Assembly: GCA_003024985.2 (NCBI GenBank)
Contig: PXIH01S0002618.1
Length of the DNA stretch: 21,369 nt
DNA from: Euperipatoides rowelli
Lineage: Eukaryota; Onychophora; Udeonychophora; Euonychophora; Peripatopsidae
Strand: one strand, 5' to 3'
Shown: positions 9,789 to 17,844 of the stretch, one piece after another
How positions within the stretch are numbered: the first letter of the stretch is position 1
How the letters are laid out: each line of letters starts with the position of its first letter
Program-made: the position numbers and the translations under genes
The notes under the pieces: generated by a model
What the model was told of the DNA's origin: nothing
The model's database searches: none
The model's input: only the letters and a program-made list of their open reading frames with translations

Positions 9789-10211
9789 TCATGAATTTGT
9801 GTCTTTTAATTCTATTACGTACGTTAGTGGTTTGTGATCGTTCAGTAGTATGATTTTGTTGCCATAGGTCATATGCTTGAATTGGTCTAAGGCAAATACT
9901 ATAGCCAATGTCTCACGTTCTATCACGGCATAATTTCTTTCTGCCTTATTTAGTTGGTGGCTGACATATAAAATGCAATTGGTTGAAATTCTCCATTGTC
10001 GTTTTTTTTATTCCAAGACTGCGCCTATAGATGTAAGGGAAGCATCTGTTTTTATGACAAATGGTCTGTCATATCTTGGGAAGGCTAGTAATGGGGCTGT
10101 CGTCAGTTTTTGATTGAGAGTTTGAAAGGCTATTTCAGCGTCACTATTCCAGGTAATTTTTGTATTTCGCTTTTTTAGTAAAGTTGAACAGTGGAGCAGC
10201 AATTTCTGCAA
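9786..10211 (-). pseudogene. Gypsy RNase H remnant
   Basis: The N-terminal part (10008-10211) has APLLAFPRYDRPFVIKTDAS, with the TDAS catalytic Asp of gypsy RNase H. The rest continues in other frames: NYAVIERETLAIVFALDQF (catalytic Glu region) and ILLNDHKPLTYV (the usual TDHxPL is NDHKPL here) are visible between about 9790 and 9960. At least one frameshift and a TGA near 9789 interrupt it. The enzyme removes RNA from the RNA:DNA hybrid during reverse transcription. Confidence 0.75.
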
Positions 10212-11069
10212 AATTCGTTACGGACTTCCTGTAAAGGTTTAGGCTCCATAAGAAACTCCTTATCCCCTTTACAGTTTTTGGTCTAACCAAATTTTGTATA
10301 GCTGCCACGCTATTCTCTACAGGTCGACAGCCAATTTTGTCCACCATGTGTCCCAGGTATTTTATGGACTCTCTGAAAGTTTGCATTTTGACGGCTTTAC
10401 CGCTAGACTGACTTTTTCGAGGACTGTGAGGACCTCTTCTAACGTTACTAAATGTTCTTCGATATTTGGCGAGTGTATGATAATATCGTCCAAGTAGACG
10501 AATACATGGCCTTTTAGCATGATTTTGTCTACCATTATTTTATGAAATATGGCTGCCGACATCACGCATTCTAGGCAAAGACGAGTGAACGTGTATTTGG
10601 CGAAGGACACTGAGAAGGCGGGCTTTTTTTGGCCATCTTCAGTCAGTTTGACATTGAAATAACCATTATTTAAGTCTAGGCTACTGAAGATACGCGCGCC
10701 CCCTAGGTTTTCTAGTACGTCTTCAATTCTCATGATGCGGTATTGTTCAGTGACAATTTGTTTGTTTATTTTTCGCAAATCTAGACATATTCTGACTTCC
10801 TTAGAATCCTTCTTTGGTAACATGAGTACAGGGGAATTGTATGGGTTATGTACTTTCTTAATTATTTGAGCTTTTTCTAATTTATCGAGCTGTAGTCTTA
10901 AGGGTTTGTATAACGCGTGAGGTATACGGTACTGTCTTTGGTAAATGGGGGTCTCGTTCTTAAATTTGGGTTCGTATGGTGGTATGTTTGCACCTGTCAT
11001 GTTAGTCACATCCTCTATGAATATTTTTTGTTGTTTATTCAGTATCTGTTCTAGTGCATTTTTGTGCAT
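10144..11069 (-). pseudogene. Gypsy reverse transcriptase remnant
   Basis: A 235-codon frame (10362-11069) carries most of the RT domain. It contains NPYNSPVLMLPKKD, then VRICLDLRKINKQ, then FSSLDLNNGYFNVKL with the first catalytic Asp, and finally FVYLDDIIIHSP, an intact YxDD box. The region normally reading F-T-R-L-P-F-G-L is altered to FTRLCLECVMSAAIFHK. A frameshift near 10362-10386 moves the thumb (IKYLGHMVDK, RPKTVKGIRSFLW) into the frame 10144-10386. RT copies the element RNA into DNA. Confidence 0.9.
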
Positions 11070-11107
11070 GTCACTTAAACCTACAGTAGCTCGGATGTCT
11101 TAAAAAG

Positions 11108-11568
11108 TTAAAATAGTTCGCTCTCGCTTGGTTTGTTGATGTTTAGGTTAGTCCCACAGCAAATCTCATTTTTTTCTCGCGGACTCACGAAGCCTAATAT
11201 CATTTGAAATGGCACTCTAGCTTGTAGTTTTACTACACATACTGGCTGCTTTATGTTTTTATTCACCATTTTGATATTTATCGCTGTTCGTAGACCGTTT
11301 AACGTTTTGATCTTATTAATACCGCCATTGTTTTTCTGCGGAGCTGCTTGGGATAAATGCAACTCTCGTCCAGAAGACAATTCTCGGCGCCCGTATCTAG
11401 GAGAGCGTATATCTTTTTCCCAAATACCTCAACTGTTATGATTGGCTTGTCTTCGTAAGTTTCGACTAACTTAATAATAGTATTTGTACAAGAATCGTTT
11501 TTTTTGTTTTTGCTTATATGGCATTGGCTGATTAGTATCGGTAGTTTTTGCATCTGTTCCAAATGCAC
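11108..11568 (-). pseudogene. Gypsy aspartic protease remnant
   Basis: The upstream frame (11299-11568) contains YALLDTGAENCLL, the DTGA active-site motif of retroelement aspartic proteases, preceded by the typical beta-strand ITVEVFGKK. Retroelement proteases dimerise and cut the Gag-Pol polyprotein. The frame then shifts, and the rest of the domain (NGLRTAINIKMVNKNIKQP, VPFQMILGF) continues in a different frame (11108-11380, overlapping). The frameshift lies roughly between 11330 and 11380. Confidence 0.75.
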
Positions 11569-11682
11569 CTTTCGTCATTTTGTTTTTCTTTGTCCCTTTG
11601 GATTTGTAATTAGCAACTGTGATATTGTTACAATAGTTTTCCGGATTATTTGACTTATATTGCCCTACTGGGTCATCTACTT

Positions 11683-11919
11683 TTAGTATTTGCTATAAGT
11701 TATAAGTAAGAAATTCGACAGGATGTAGTCAGGTAGTTTATTCTTTGGTTTTTCAAGGCCTACCGTGTTAGTCTTTTTTGTCCTTTTCTTTTTTGTTTTA
11801 TTGGTTACTTGCCATTCTGAGTCTTTTATTTCCTTACAAGTTTTTATATCTTCCGCCTCTAGTAGTTTTGAGTCAAGTGGTCCGATTGGCTTAATGAGAT
11901 TTTTCACTCCAACACTCAC
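11683..11919 (-). pseudogene. Gypsy gag-pol linker remnant
   Basis: This 78-codon frame is rich in Lys and contains KTKKKRTKKTNTVG. It lies between the gag zinc knuckle and the protease in the correct orientation, so it is probably the gag C-terminus or pol N-terminus. It has no recognisable domain. Confidence 0.4.
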
Positions 11920-11984
11920 GGGTCCTAAGAGTGTTGGGCGGTAGAGTTAAACGGTGGTGTCCCAACGTTACCATCAGGGCTTGT

Positions 11985-13253
11985 GTTTGCCTGAGGTAAT
12001 TTTAAGGGGCACCTATGTTTGATATGCCCTGCACCGTTGCAGTTGTAGCATATTAGGGTCCTTCTATTTTTTCTTTTCTACTAATTGCTTATTCAGCCTA
12101 GCTAATTCTGCTATCTCCAATTTTAGTTCCTGCATTTGTTTATTTAAGTTTGGTTCATCAACAGGGCTTACAGATATTACGTTACAAGCTTTTTGTTTTG
12201 CCTCGTACATTTTAAATTTCCTCTCTAACTCTTCGATGTAACTCATACTTTCTTTTAAGCTAATTTCTCCGCGCATAATTCATTCTATGCTTAGATTTGG
12301 TGCTAGTCCCTCTCTATATTTTTCGAGTATCATACAGCTGTACTCGTTTAATGGGGTACCTGGGGGTGGTCTTAGAGGTTCCGCCAGCACAAATAGCCTT
12401 AGCCTATACCCCACAGCAGTCTCATCAGTTTACGTGACTGTTCTTTGTCTAGCTGTAGAGAAAATAGTTGCCTTAAGTCTTGTAATTGTTCTTCCATGGT
12501 CAGGAAATTTTGACTGCCTAAACCAGCCATGTATACTGCCTTAGCCTTCCCTACTATTCTTTTCTCTAAAATGGACCGTGCTTGTGTGTCAGGCCATTTG
12601 TAATGTGCCCTAAGCGCTCTAAATTCTATTATAAAACGTTCAATTCCGAACACGTCACCATCTAAAAGCTGGAAGGCAACTAGTTCGGAGGAAGCGTCAT
12701 GCCCGCCATATCCATGCCAGATGTCAGGCATTTGTTAGAAAACTTTTATAGGATTTATATTTGGGTCATAAGTTTGGCGTGGGGGAGTCAATTCGTACGT
12801 AGTCCTAGCGTTAGATGGGCCTACATTTCGGTCAGGGTCGTGTGCCGTATATGTTTGTGTCGCTACGTACGGTGTGTTATTCGCTATAATTGGGCTAACT
12901 TGCTCAGGCGTGCGCGCTAGTGGCCTCGCTACGTTAGAGTCAGACTGTTTTGTCAGCCCTTCGGATGCTAGAGCTTCGCGCATGCGTACAGAGGTGGCTA
13001 ACTCAGCTTTTAAACTACTAATAATTACTCTATAGGCTACGATCGCTCCGTCCTGCTCTTCTAACTTCTCTCTCAATTCTTTTATTAATTTGTCTCTTTT
13101 TTCAATTTCATCGGTATCAGCAGTTTTAATAAAGTTATTAGAAGAATCACTCGCTCTTCTTGCAGATGCTGGATCCGGGTCTTCGACCGCCATTGTACTG
13201 AACAAGACTTCTTGAGGCTTAAAAGTGATGGTTTGGCTATCACCTTCAGACAT
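11985..13253 (-). pseudogene. gag: Gypsy gag remnant (coiled coil, capsid region, CCHC knuckle)
   Basis: The frame starts MSEGDSQTITFK at 13253 and has a heptad-rich region (EIEKRDKLIKELREKLEEQ) in its first 80 residues. After residue 172 an in-frame TAA (12735-12737) interrupts it, and the same frame resumes with QMPDIWHGYGG, continuing to 12399 with a capsid-like segment (FIIEFRALRAHYKWPDTQAR). A frameshift leads to a second Lys/Glu-rich coiled segment (12064-12400), itself broken by a stop near 12280. A further frameshift leads to a zinc knuckle, CYNCNGAGHIKHRC, a perfect CX2CX4HX4C motif at about 12012-12053. Gag binds and packages element RNA. This copy cannot make an intact protein. Confidence 0.75.
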
Positions 13254-13533
13254 ATTTCAAAAAAAGAATTTTAGAATTAATAAAGTTTATATTACAAAAT
13301 TACACTTTACACAAAAATATCAAAATACAAAATATAGACTATTTGTGTATGAGCAAGACCTCGTATTGAAACAAACCTAGCATTCACTGCAGACCTATAT
13401 CCGAAGCTCGTCAACATGGCTTAAGCAAAAATATTTCATAACATAGGTTAAAATTTAGACATGCCATGCAGACGGTACAGTGAATTTTCAAATGAAATAA
13501 ATTTGGACTATCATACTTGTCAAAAAAATTGAA

Positions 13534-13584
13534 ATTTTAGCTAAGCTGACTAAGATATCTATTTTTAGTCAGCTTAGCTAAAAT
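13534..13584. repeat. 20-bp perfect inverted repeat with 11-nt loop
   Basis: The arms at 13534-13553 and 13565-13584 (ATTTTAGCTAAGCTGACTAA and its reverse complement) are perfect. The right arm touches the start of R fragment iv at 13581. The stem is longer than expected by chance in this window. It may be a foldback formed at an insertion junction or a regulatory stem from the gypsy 5' region. Confidence 0.75.
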
Positions 13585-13970
13585 CTCCCTAGCAGCAAGG
13601 AAACGATGCAAAGCTTCATTCGTGGCTTTTGTAAAATTATAACCAATTGTATAAATAGTCTAAATATCATGAAATATTGCAGTTTGGAGGGGGAAAAGTT
13701 CCATTTTCTTACTGAAAGTACATTCTGTAACTTAATTTCGAGTAGGCTATAATATTGGCGATACTCAGGGAGGGCCAGTATGAAGATAAGGGCGGGGGGG
13801 GGGTAAAGAGAACATATAAAATATATGAAAAGAGCCAAAACAAATATATTCAACTAAATTATACACGATAAATAATCTTGGTAACTTGCTAAAAAAATGA
13901 GGTGGTGGTATAGGAATAAAATGGGGAGTTTTTTTTTGTAATTTGCTGTTCTTTCAGCTAGCAAATGACA
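13581..13970 (+). repeat. R-family repeat, copy iv (C part only)
   Basis: The block from AAATCTCCCTAGCAGCAAGG to AGCTAGCAAATGACA matches 5028-5414 of copy ii with only a few differences per 100 nt by eye, including the same long G run. It is much closer to copy ii than copy iii is. It stops abruptly at both ends. A minus-strand open frame of 91 codons covers it, but copy ii does not keep that frame, so it is not a gene. Confidence 0.85.
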
Positions 13971-14073
13971 GATGAATGGGTTGTTAATTGCCTCACATGA
14001 CCAAATTAACTATTTAAAATTATTCATGAGTTTGTATTTGGTGTGTCACACTTGAGTTAAAATTTAGGCATGC

Positions 14074-14982
14074 ACATACTTCTCGCTGTCTGTTGTGCAA
14101 ACAAATCTAAATGCAGAACTTGTTTAAAGACATATTATTATTTACTATAAAGTTAATTCTCTATGCAAACGATTTTTCAGCCTGCCAATTAATAAAGACT
14201 TTAATAAACATTCCTGTTTATTGTAGCCTATATTGTAATGTTATTTTATTTTCACCAGAACAGTGGCTTATATTTTACAGTGGAGTTGCAGAACAAGAAA
14301 TATTAATCCAATCCTTCTACCGTATATAGTGGTTATCAGCTCATATATTAGCATGTTCAAGCCGCACCATAATATTGCTAAACAGTTAATGTGTTGGGGT
14401 GTTCCTAATTTGGAGAAAGATTATGAACAAAATAGTGTTCAACTATAATTAATACAGTACATTGTATACTGTATATATGTATTCCCTAGTCATGCAGCAG
14501 GCCACCATGAAAGTCTTTACCTTCAGACTAGTGATTTAATGTTAAAACTTTAGCAGATACTAAGGCCCTTAGTATGTGAGCAAACATTTTGTCAATAAAT
14601 TTTTGATAACTTATTTAAAAGCATTATTGTCTCATGTACTGTAGATTAATTTAGTAGGAGTTTGATGAACCAATAATGTTTTCCCTGATCGTTTCTGGGA
14701 TGTATAGCTTCAGGAAGTGACTTATATACTACAAACGTGTGAAGGTATGGTAGTAGATTCATGCTACAGCTTACCGGATCGGCACGGGAGTGTAGAATTT
14801 AGAAAGTAAGCTGTACATTTCCTACACTGGTGATTTTAGCATTACATTTTTATCCAAATTCTAGCAGGTGGTTTGGAAGAAAATGGTCATATTTATTATA
14901 TAAACCCCTTGACCATCAGACCAATTGACTAATTGACAAATTATATTGAGCTTTTGGCAACTTAAATAAGATAGGTCCTACA
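14074..14982. other. Unclassified intronic sequence
   Basis: No gene or known transposon domain was recognised on either strand. A 72-codon plus-strand open frame at 14111-14329 shows no family resemblance and is treated as chance. An 8-bp inverted repeat (CAGCTTAC...GTAAGCTG near 14767-14813) is present. Confidence 0.4.
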
Positions 14983-15659
14983 TATTATAACGATCCGTAT
15001 TAAGATATTTCTAGTATTTAGGTAATATTATTAATTGTAATGTTTGTTCACACATTCCATAGGCCTTGCCTTATCTGTGACATGGTTACTTAGGACAAGT
15101 AAATGCGTCACAGATACTTTGCATTGGAATGTGCGAACCAATGCAAATTAAATAATTATAATATATAATTAGACTTAGTATAAAAACTTTCTCTAATTGT
15201 ATTTTATTGTCCTTACCTGGGGAGATGACAGTCAGCCACCTGATCAAACGTACTGTTCACTGTCATCTCCCGATGTATTTACCTGTTGCGCAACGTATTA
15301 TGATTTCCAAGCCTTTTAACCTTATTTCTAATTATGCCGGTTAGCGAGTTGGCTAACCGGTAATACTATTGTGGTAGATATATTTTATTTACAATCGTAG
15401 AATAAAGCACTTTATTTACCTACAGTATATTAGTTTGCTAATTTATCCTTTTAACAGCAACAAAGGCTCGTTATAATTCTTTCCCTCTTTCAATCTGTTA
15501 ACGAATATCTGAATGATGGCAGTTAACTCGGCACAGCAGAAAACTCGTCTGGAAGCTGGCTCTTCAAACGGGTAGCGCCTACGAGGCGGCTCTTACTTCC
15601 CCTGGAATGAAAACAGCTGCTTTCCGATTTTCTATATGCAATTTTCTTGTGCAATAAGG
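14983..15659 (+). repeat. 5' LTR of the noncoding element
   Basis: This is a 677-nt copy. Signals on the plus strand are a TATAAAAA box at 15179-15186 and AATAAA at 15401-15406. Several stems lie in it: outer 15046-15059 with 15125-15138, inner 15073-15081 with 15107-15115 (9 bp), 15220-15232 with 15259-15271 (13 bp perfect) and 15337-15345 with 15352-15360 (9 bp perfect). Relative to the other LTR it lacks 35 nt after about 15035. Confidence 0.75.
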
Positions 15660-15743
15660 AAATAGTAATAGTTGTAACCAAACAAGACCATCAAGAATAA
15701 TAAAATTCAATTCGTTGCAGTGGTGCAGTCTGGGTTTGAACCT

Positions 15744-15813
15744 GCAGTATTTATCAAGAAATAAAAACAATTTAACCAGCAGTATTCATCAAGAAACAGG
15801 AACAATTCTTTAA
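15744..15813 (+). repeat. 35-bp tandem duplication in the LTR element interior
   Basis: GCAGTATTTATCAAGAAATA (from 15744) and GCAGTATTCATCAAGAAACA (from 15779) begin two imperfect 35-nt units. They are directly adjacent. Confidence 0.6.
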
Positions 15814-15968
15814 TTTATATTACTCCGTGAGTATACCAGAATCTTGGATACCTTATACCGAAGTAGTAAAGCTGACGGCCAAGGATGTTTTTCTGAACAG
15901 TCCGCTCCCATTTCTTTTTTGATTCAAAGACATTTAAAATTTGAAAATAAAATTCAAATGTCGACAAA

Positions 15969-16033
15969 AGGTTGGTATTGACCAACCAGTAAAAACTTTT
16001 AGGTTCGGTGTTGACCAACCAGTAAAAACAATT
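15969..16033 (+). repeat. 32-bp tandem duplication in the LTR element interior
   Basis: Units begin AGGTTGGTATTGACCAACCA (15969) and AGGTTCGGTGTTGACCAACC (16001). The first unit contains a perfect 7-bp hairpin, GGTTGGT ATTG ACCAACC. The repetition also produces a repeated YWLVNT word in a spurious minus-strand frame. Confidence 0.65.
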
Positions 16034-16243
16034 TTTTTTTTTAATATGCAGAACTTTATGGTATAGTCCTCTGTTGGAACTTGGCAATCAGTTAGCGCTG
16101 GGGTGCACCTAGAGCTACGTTGGAACGCACCTCAGTGAGCTGGTGTTCACCGTGGCATACAAAGTTGGCACCCACCGCCTGATACATTGTTGAAATTCAC
16201 CGCTGATGGATTATATTCTGAAAAACTGTCTGGACTTTCACTT

Positions 16244-16396
16244 TCTTTCTATAGTTTTTTTTATTATAATTATTATTAACTTTATCCATGTTAATGGAAT
16301 GTGATAGTTTTTATGGTCTNTCTTTCTATAGTTTTTTTTATTATAATTATTATTAACTTTATCCATGTTAATGGAATGTGATAGTTTTTATGGTCT
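16244..16396. repeat. 76-bp exact duplication around a single N
   Basis: Positions 16244-16319 and 16321-16396 are identical with the N at 16320 between them, the same pattern as at 7298. It is best read as an unmerged contig overlap, not as biology. Confidence 0.9.
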
Positions 16397-16674
16397 ACGG
16401 CAGATGACCGTCATACTTTCCTTTTTGAATTTTAGAAGCTGTCGACATTCGCTTCACTCCGCACTGTGTTTTTGCAGTTAGCTCTATGTGTAGCCTTCGG
16501 GTTTGGCGACAGTGGAATTTACAATTAAATGTTTGTGACATAGTTCCAGCTGTATTAGATAGTTTACATTTTATATTTCATTTTCTTCTCCTTTGTAATT
16601 TTTTTTGGGATATACAGTATATTTAAAAAAAAATTTTATGTAAAGCAAAAAATTTTTTCCTCTCACAGGGGGAA

Positions 16675-17386
16675 TACTATAACGATCTGTATTAAGATAT
16701 TTCTAGTATTTAGGTAATATTATTAATTCAAAGTAATATCCGTTGCTAATTTATTATTTGTAACATTTGTTCGCGCATTCCATAGGCCTTGCCTTATCTG
16801 TGACATGGTTACTTAGGCAAGTAAATGCTTCACAGATACTTTGCATTGGAAAGCGCGAACCAATGCAAATTAAATAATTATAATATATAATTAGACTATT
16901 AGTATAAAAGCTTTCTCTAATTGTATTTTATTGTGCTTACCTTGGGAGATGACAGTCAGCCACCTGATCAAACGTACTGGCCGCTGTCATCACCCGATGT
17001 ATTTACCCGTTGCGTAACGTAATATGATTTCCAAGCCTTTTAACTTTATTGTTTCTAAGTATGCTGGTTAGTGAGTTGGCTAACCAGAAATACTATTGCT
17101 GTAGATATATTTTATTTACAATCATAGAATAAAGCACTCTATTTACCTAGAGTATATTAGTTTGCTAATTTATCCTTTTAACAGCAACAACGGCTCATTA
17201 AAATTCTTTCCCTCTTTCAATCTGGTAACGAATATTTGAATGATGTCAATTAACTCGGCACGGCAGAAAACTCGTCTGGAAGCTGGCTTTTCCAGCGGGT
17301 AGCGTATACGAGGCGGCTCTTACTTCCCCTGGAATGAAAACAGCTACCCTCCAATTTTCTATATGTAATTTCCTTATACAATAAGG
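16675..17386 (+). repeat. 3' LTR of the noncoding element
   Basis: This 712-nt copy follows the purine tract directly. It has TATAAAA at 16903-16909 and AATAAA at 17128-17133. The stem positions correspond to those in the 5' LTR: 16769-16782 with 16847-16860, 16944-16956 with 16983-16995, and 17064-17072 with 17079-17087. Divergence from the 5' LTR is considerable, so the insertion is old. The right end lies 182 nt from the COG3 exon at 17569. Confidence 0.75.
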
Positions 17387-17568
17387 TTTATAAAAAATAC
17401 AATTTATTATACTGTTTGTATAGAATACTGGATTTTACAGAAATTTAGGGATAACATTAAATAATAAAAAATATTTAAGGAAAGTAATTTTTAAGTTATT
17501 GCATTTTATGTAATTGTCTTTTGATTCTTAAGAATATATAAAAAAAAATTCAAATAAAGTTTTTATAC

Positions 17569-17729
17569 CTCCATCATTTCTAGCTTTTCAGGATAAGCCA
17601 AATCTCCTGGGGCAGGGTTGTAGTTGAGGATATCACTTTTAATGTATATGTGCGTTCGATAAACCAATCGTTCTTGTACATCTTCCAGCATTTGTTTTGC
17701 TACATTCTCAAAGGCACTTAGTTGAGAAG
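17569..17729 (-). CDS. COG3: COG3 exon, conserved core ([13 protein letters not shown])
   Basis: COG3 is a lobe A subunit of the conserved oligomeric Golgi complex, a peripheral Golgi membrane tether for retrograde vesicles that recycle glycosylation enzymes. This 161-nt exon encodes a strongly conserved stretch including [36 protein letters not shown] and the preceding [10 protein letters not shown]. The acceptor on the minus strand is TTTTATTACAG and the donor is GTATAA after codon GAG (complement at 17563-17568). Two bases finish the split codon from the microexon, then 53 codons follow, so it ends in phase 0. The next exon is about 14.1 kb away on the same strand. No stops or indels are seen, consistent with a functional gene. 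Confidence 0.94.
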
Positions 17730-17810
17730 CTGTAATAAAATTTGTGAAGAATTGTAAGTTCTTCCTGCAAAATATTTGTTACAAGTTATATGTTTCTAAA
17801 AATTACTTAC

Positions 17811-17844
17811 AACTGTGTTGTACATGCTCCTCTAACATTTCTAC
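17811..17844 (-). CDS. COG3: COG3 exon (first visible, 34-nt microexon)
   Basis: This short exon encodes VEMLEEHVQHS, matching the conserved EVLEDHVQ-type segment of animal COG3. On the minus strand it is preceded by a pyrimidine-rich acceptor ending TTGTTCTAG and followed by the donor GTAAGT (complement at 17805-17810). It is 34 nt long: 11 codons plus one base, and that base is completed by the first two bases of the next exon. The downstream intron is only about 81 nt (17730-17810). The preceding COG3 exons were not found to the right, up to the window edge, so they probably lie beyond the copia fragment. The match is from memory of the family and not from a search. A TAG four bases further in is an alternative acceptor that would drop the frame. 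Confidence 0.85.

Larger units (their letters stand above)
9152..13253 (-). mobile_element. Ty3/gypsy-type LTR retrotransposon, coding region, defective
   Basis: In element order, reading right to left, the remnant contains a gag with coiled coil, capsid-like region and CCHC knuckle, then aspartic protease, reverse transcriptase, RNase H and integrase zinc-binding fragment plus C-terminal tail. The order PR-RT-RH-IN is that of Ty3/gypsy. There is no env-like frame. Every domain is separated from the next by a frameshift or a stop, and the integrase core is deleted. LTRs were not identified on either side, so the element boundaries are unknown and the range given covers coding remains only. 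It lies in the same orientation as COG3. Confidence 0.85.
13447..14073. repeat. 18-bp direct repeats bracketing the R fragment
   Basis: GTTAAAATTTAGACATGC (13447-13464) and GTTAAAATTTAGGCATGC (14056-14073) differ at one position. They bracket about 590 nt that contains the 20-bp inverted repeat and R fragment iv. They could be the target-site duplication of that insertion. Confidence 0.5.
14983..17386 (+). mobile_element. LTR retrotransposon without coding region (non-autonomous or deleted)
   Basis: Two long direct repeats (14983-15659 and 16675-17386) flank an internal region of about 1 kb. Immediately before the second repeat is a purine tract AGGGGGAA (16667-16674), as expected for the plus-strand primer next to a 3' LTR. 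Each repeat carries a TATA box and a downstream AATAAA. No gag or pol motif is visible inside. I found no convincing primer binding site next to the 5' LTR and no target-site duplication. The ends are TA-type and not TG..CA. Internal deletion of a larger element is as likely as a true short family. Confidence 0.7.
3451..17568 (-). other. COG3: COG3 large intron (about 14.1 kb) filled with mobile DNA
   Basis: The intron is bounded by donor GTATAA (at 17568 reading left) and acceptor TTTCAG (ending at 3451). The flanking exons join in phase 0 and keep COG3 order, which supports one continuous intron. It holds two R repeats, a tandem hairpin array, a GC-rich block, a dead Ty3/gypsy element, an R fragment and a noncoding LTR element. 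By contrast, four neighbouring complete introns are between about 81 and 485 nt. Confidence 0.85.

Noticed and set aside
13254-13440. Gypsy 5' LTR right of gag
   Set aside because: I compared it by eye with 8240-9150 in the same orientation and found no shared sequence, so no LTR can be called.
13578-13853. 91-codon minus-strand ORF
   Set aside because: It covers R fragment iv, and the closely related copy ii (5028-5414) does not preserve the frame.
14111-14448. Two overlapping plus-strand ORFs of 72 and 61 codons
   Set aside because: Overlapping frames in AT-rich intronic DNA, with no recognisable motif or splice support.
15719-15746. tRNA-like or primer-binding-site-like block (TGGTGCAGTC then GGGTTTGAACC)
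   Set aside because: It resembles a complement of a tRNA 3' end with its T arm, but it is three bases short of a normal T-arm-to-CCA length, the T stem has two mismatches, and it lies about 60 nt from the LTR end instead of next to it.
15815-16087. 90-codon minus-strand ORF with a repeated YWLVNT word
   Set aside because: The repeated word comes from the 32-bp tandem DNA duplication at 15969-16033 in the noncoding interior of the LTR element.
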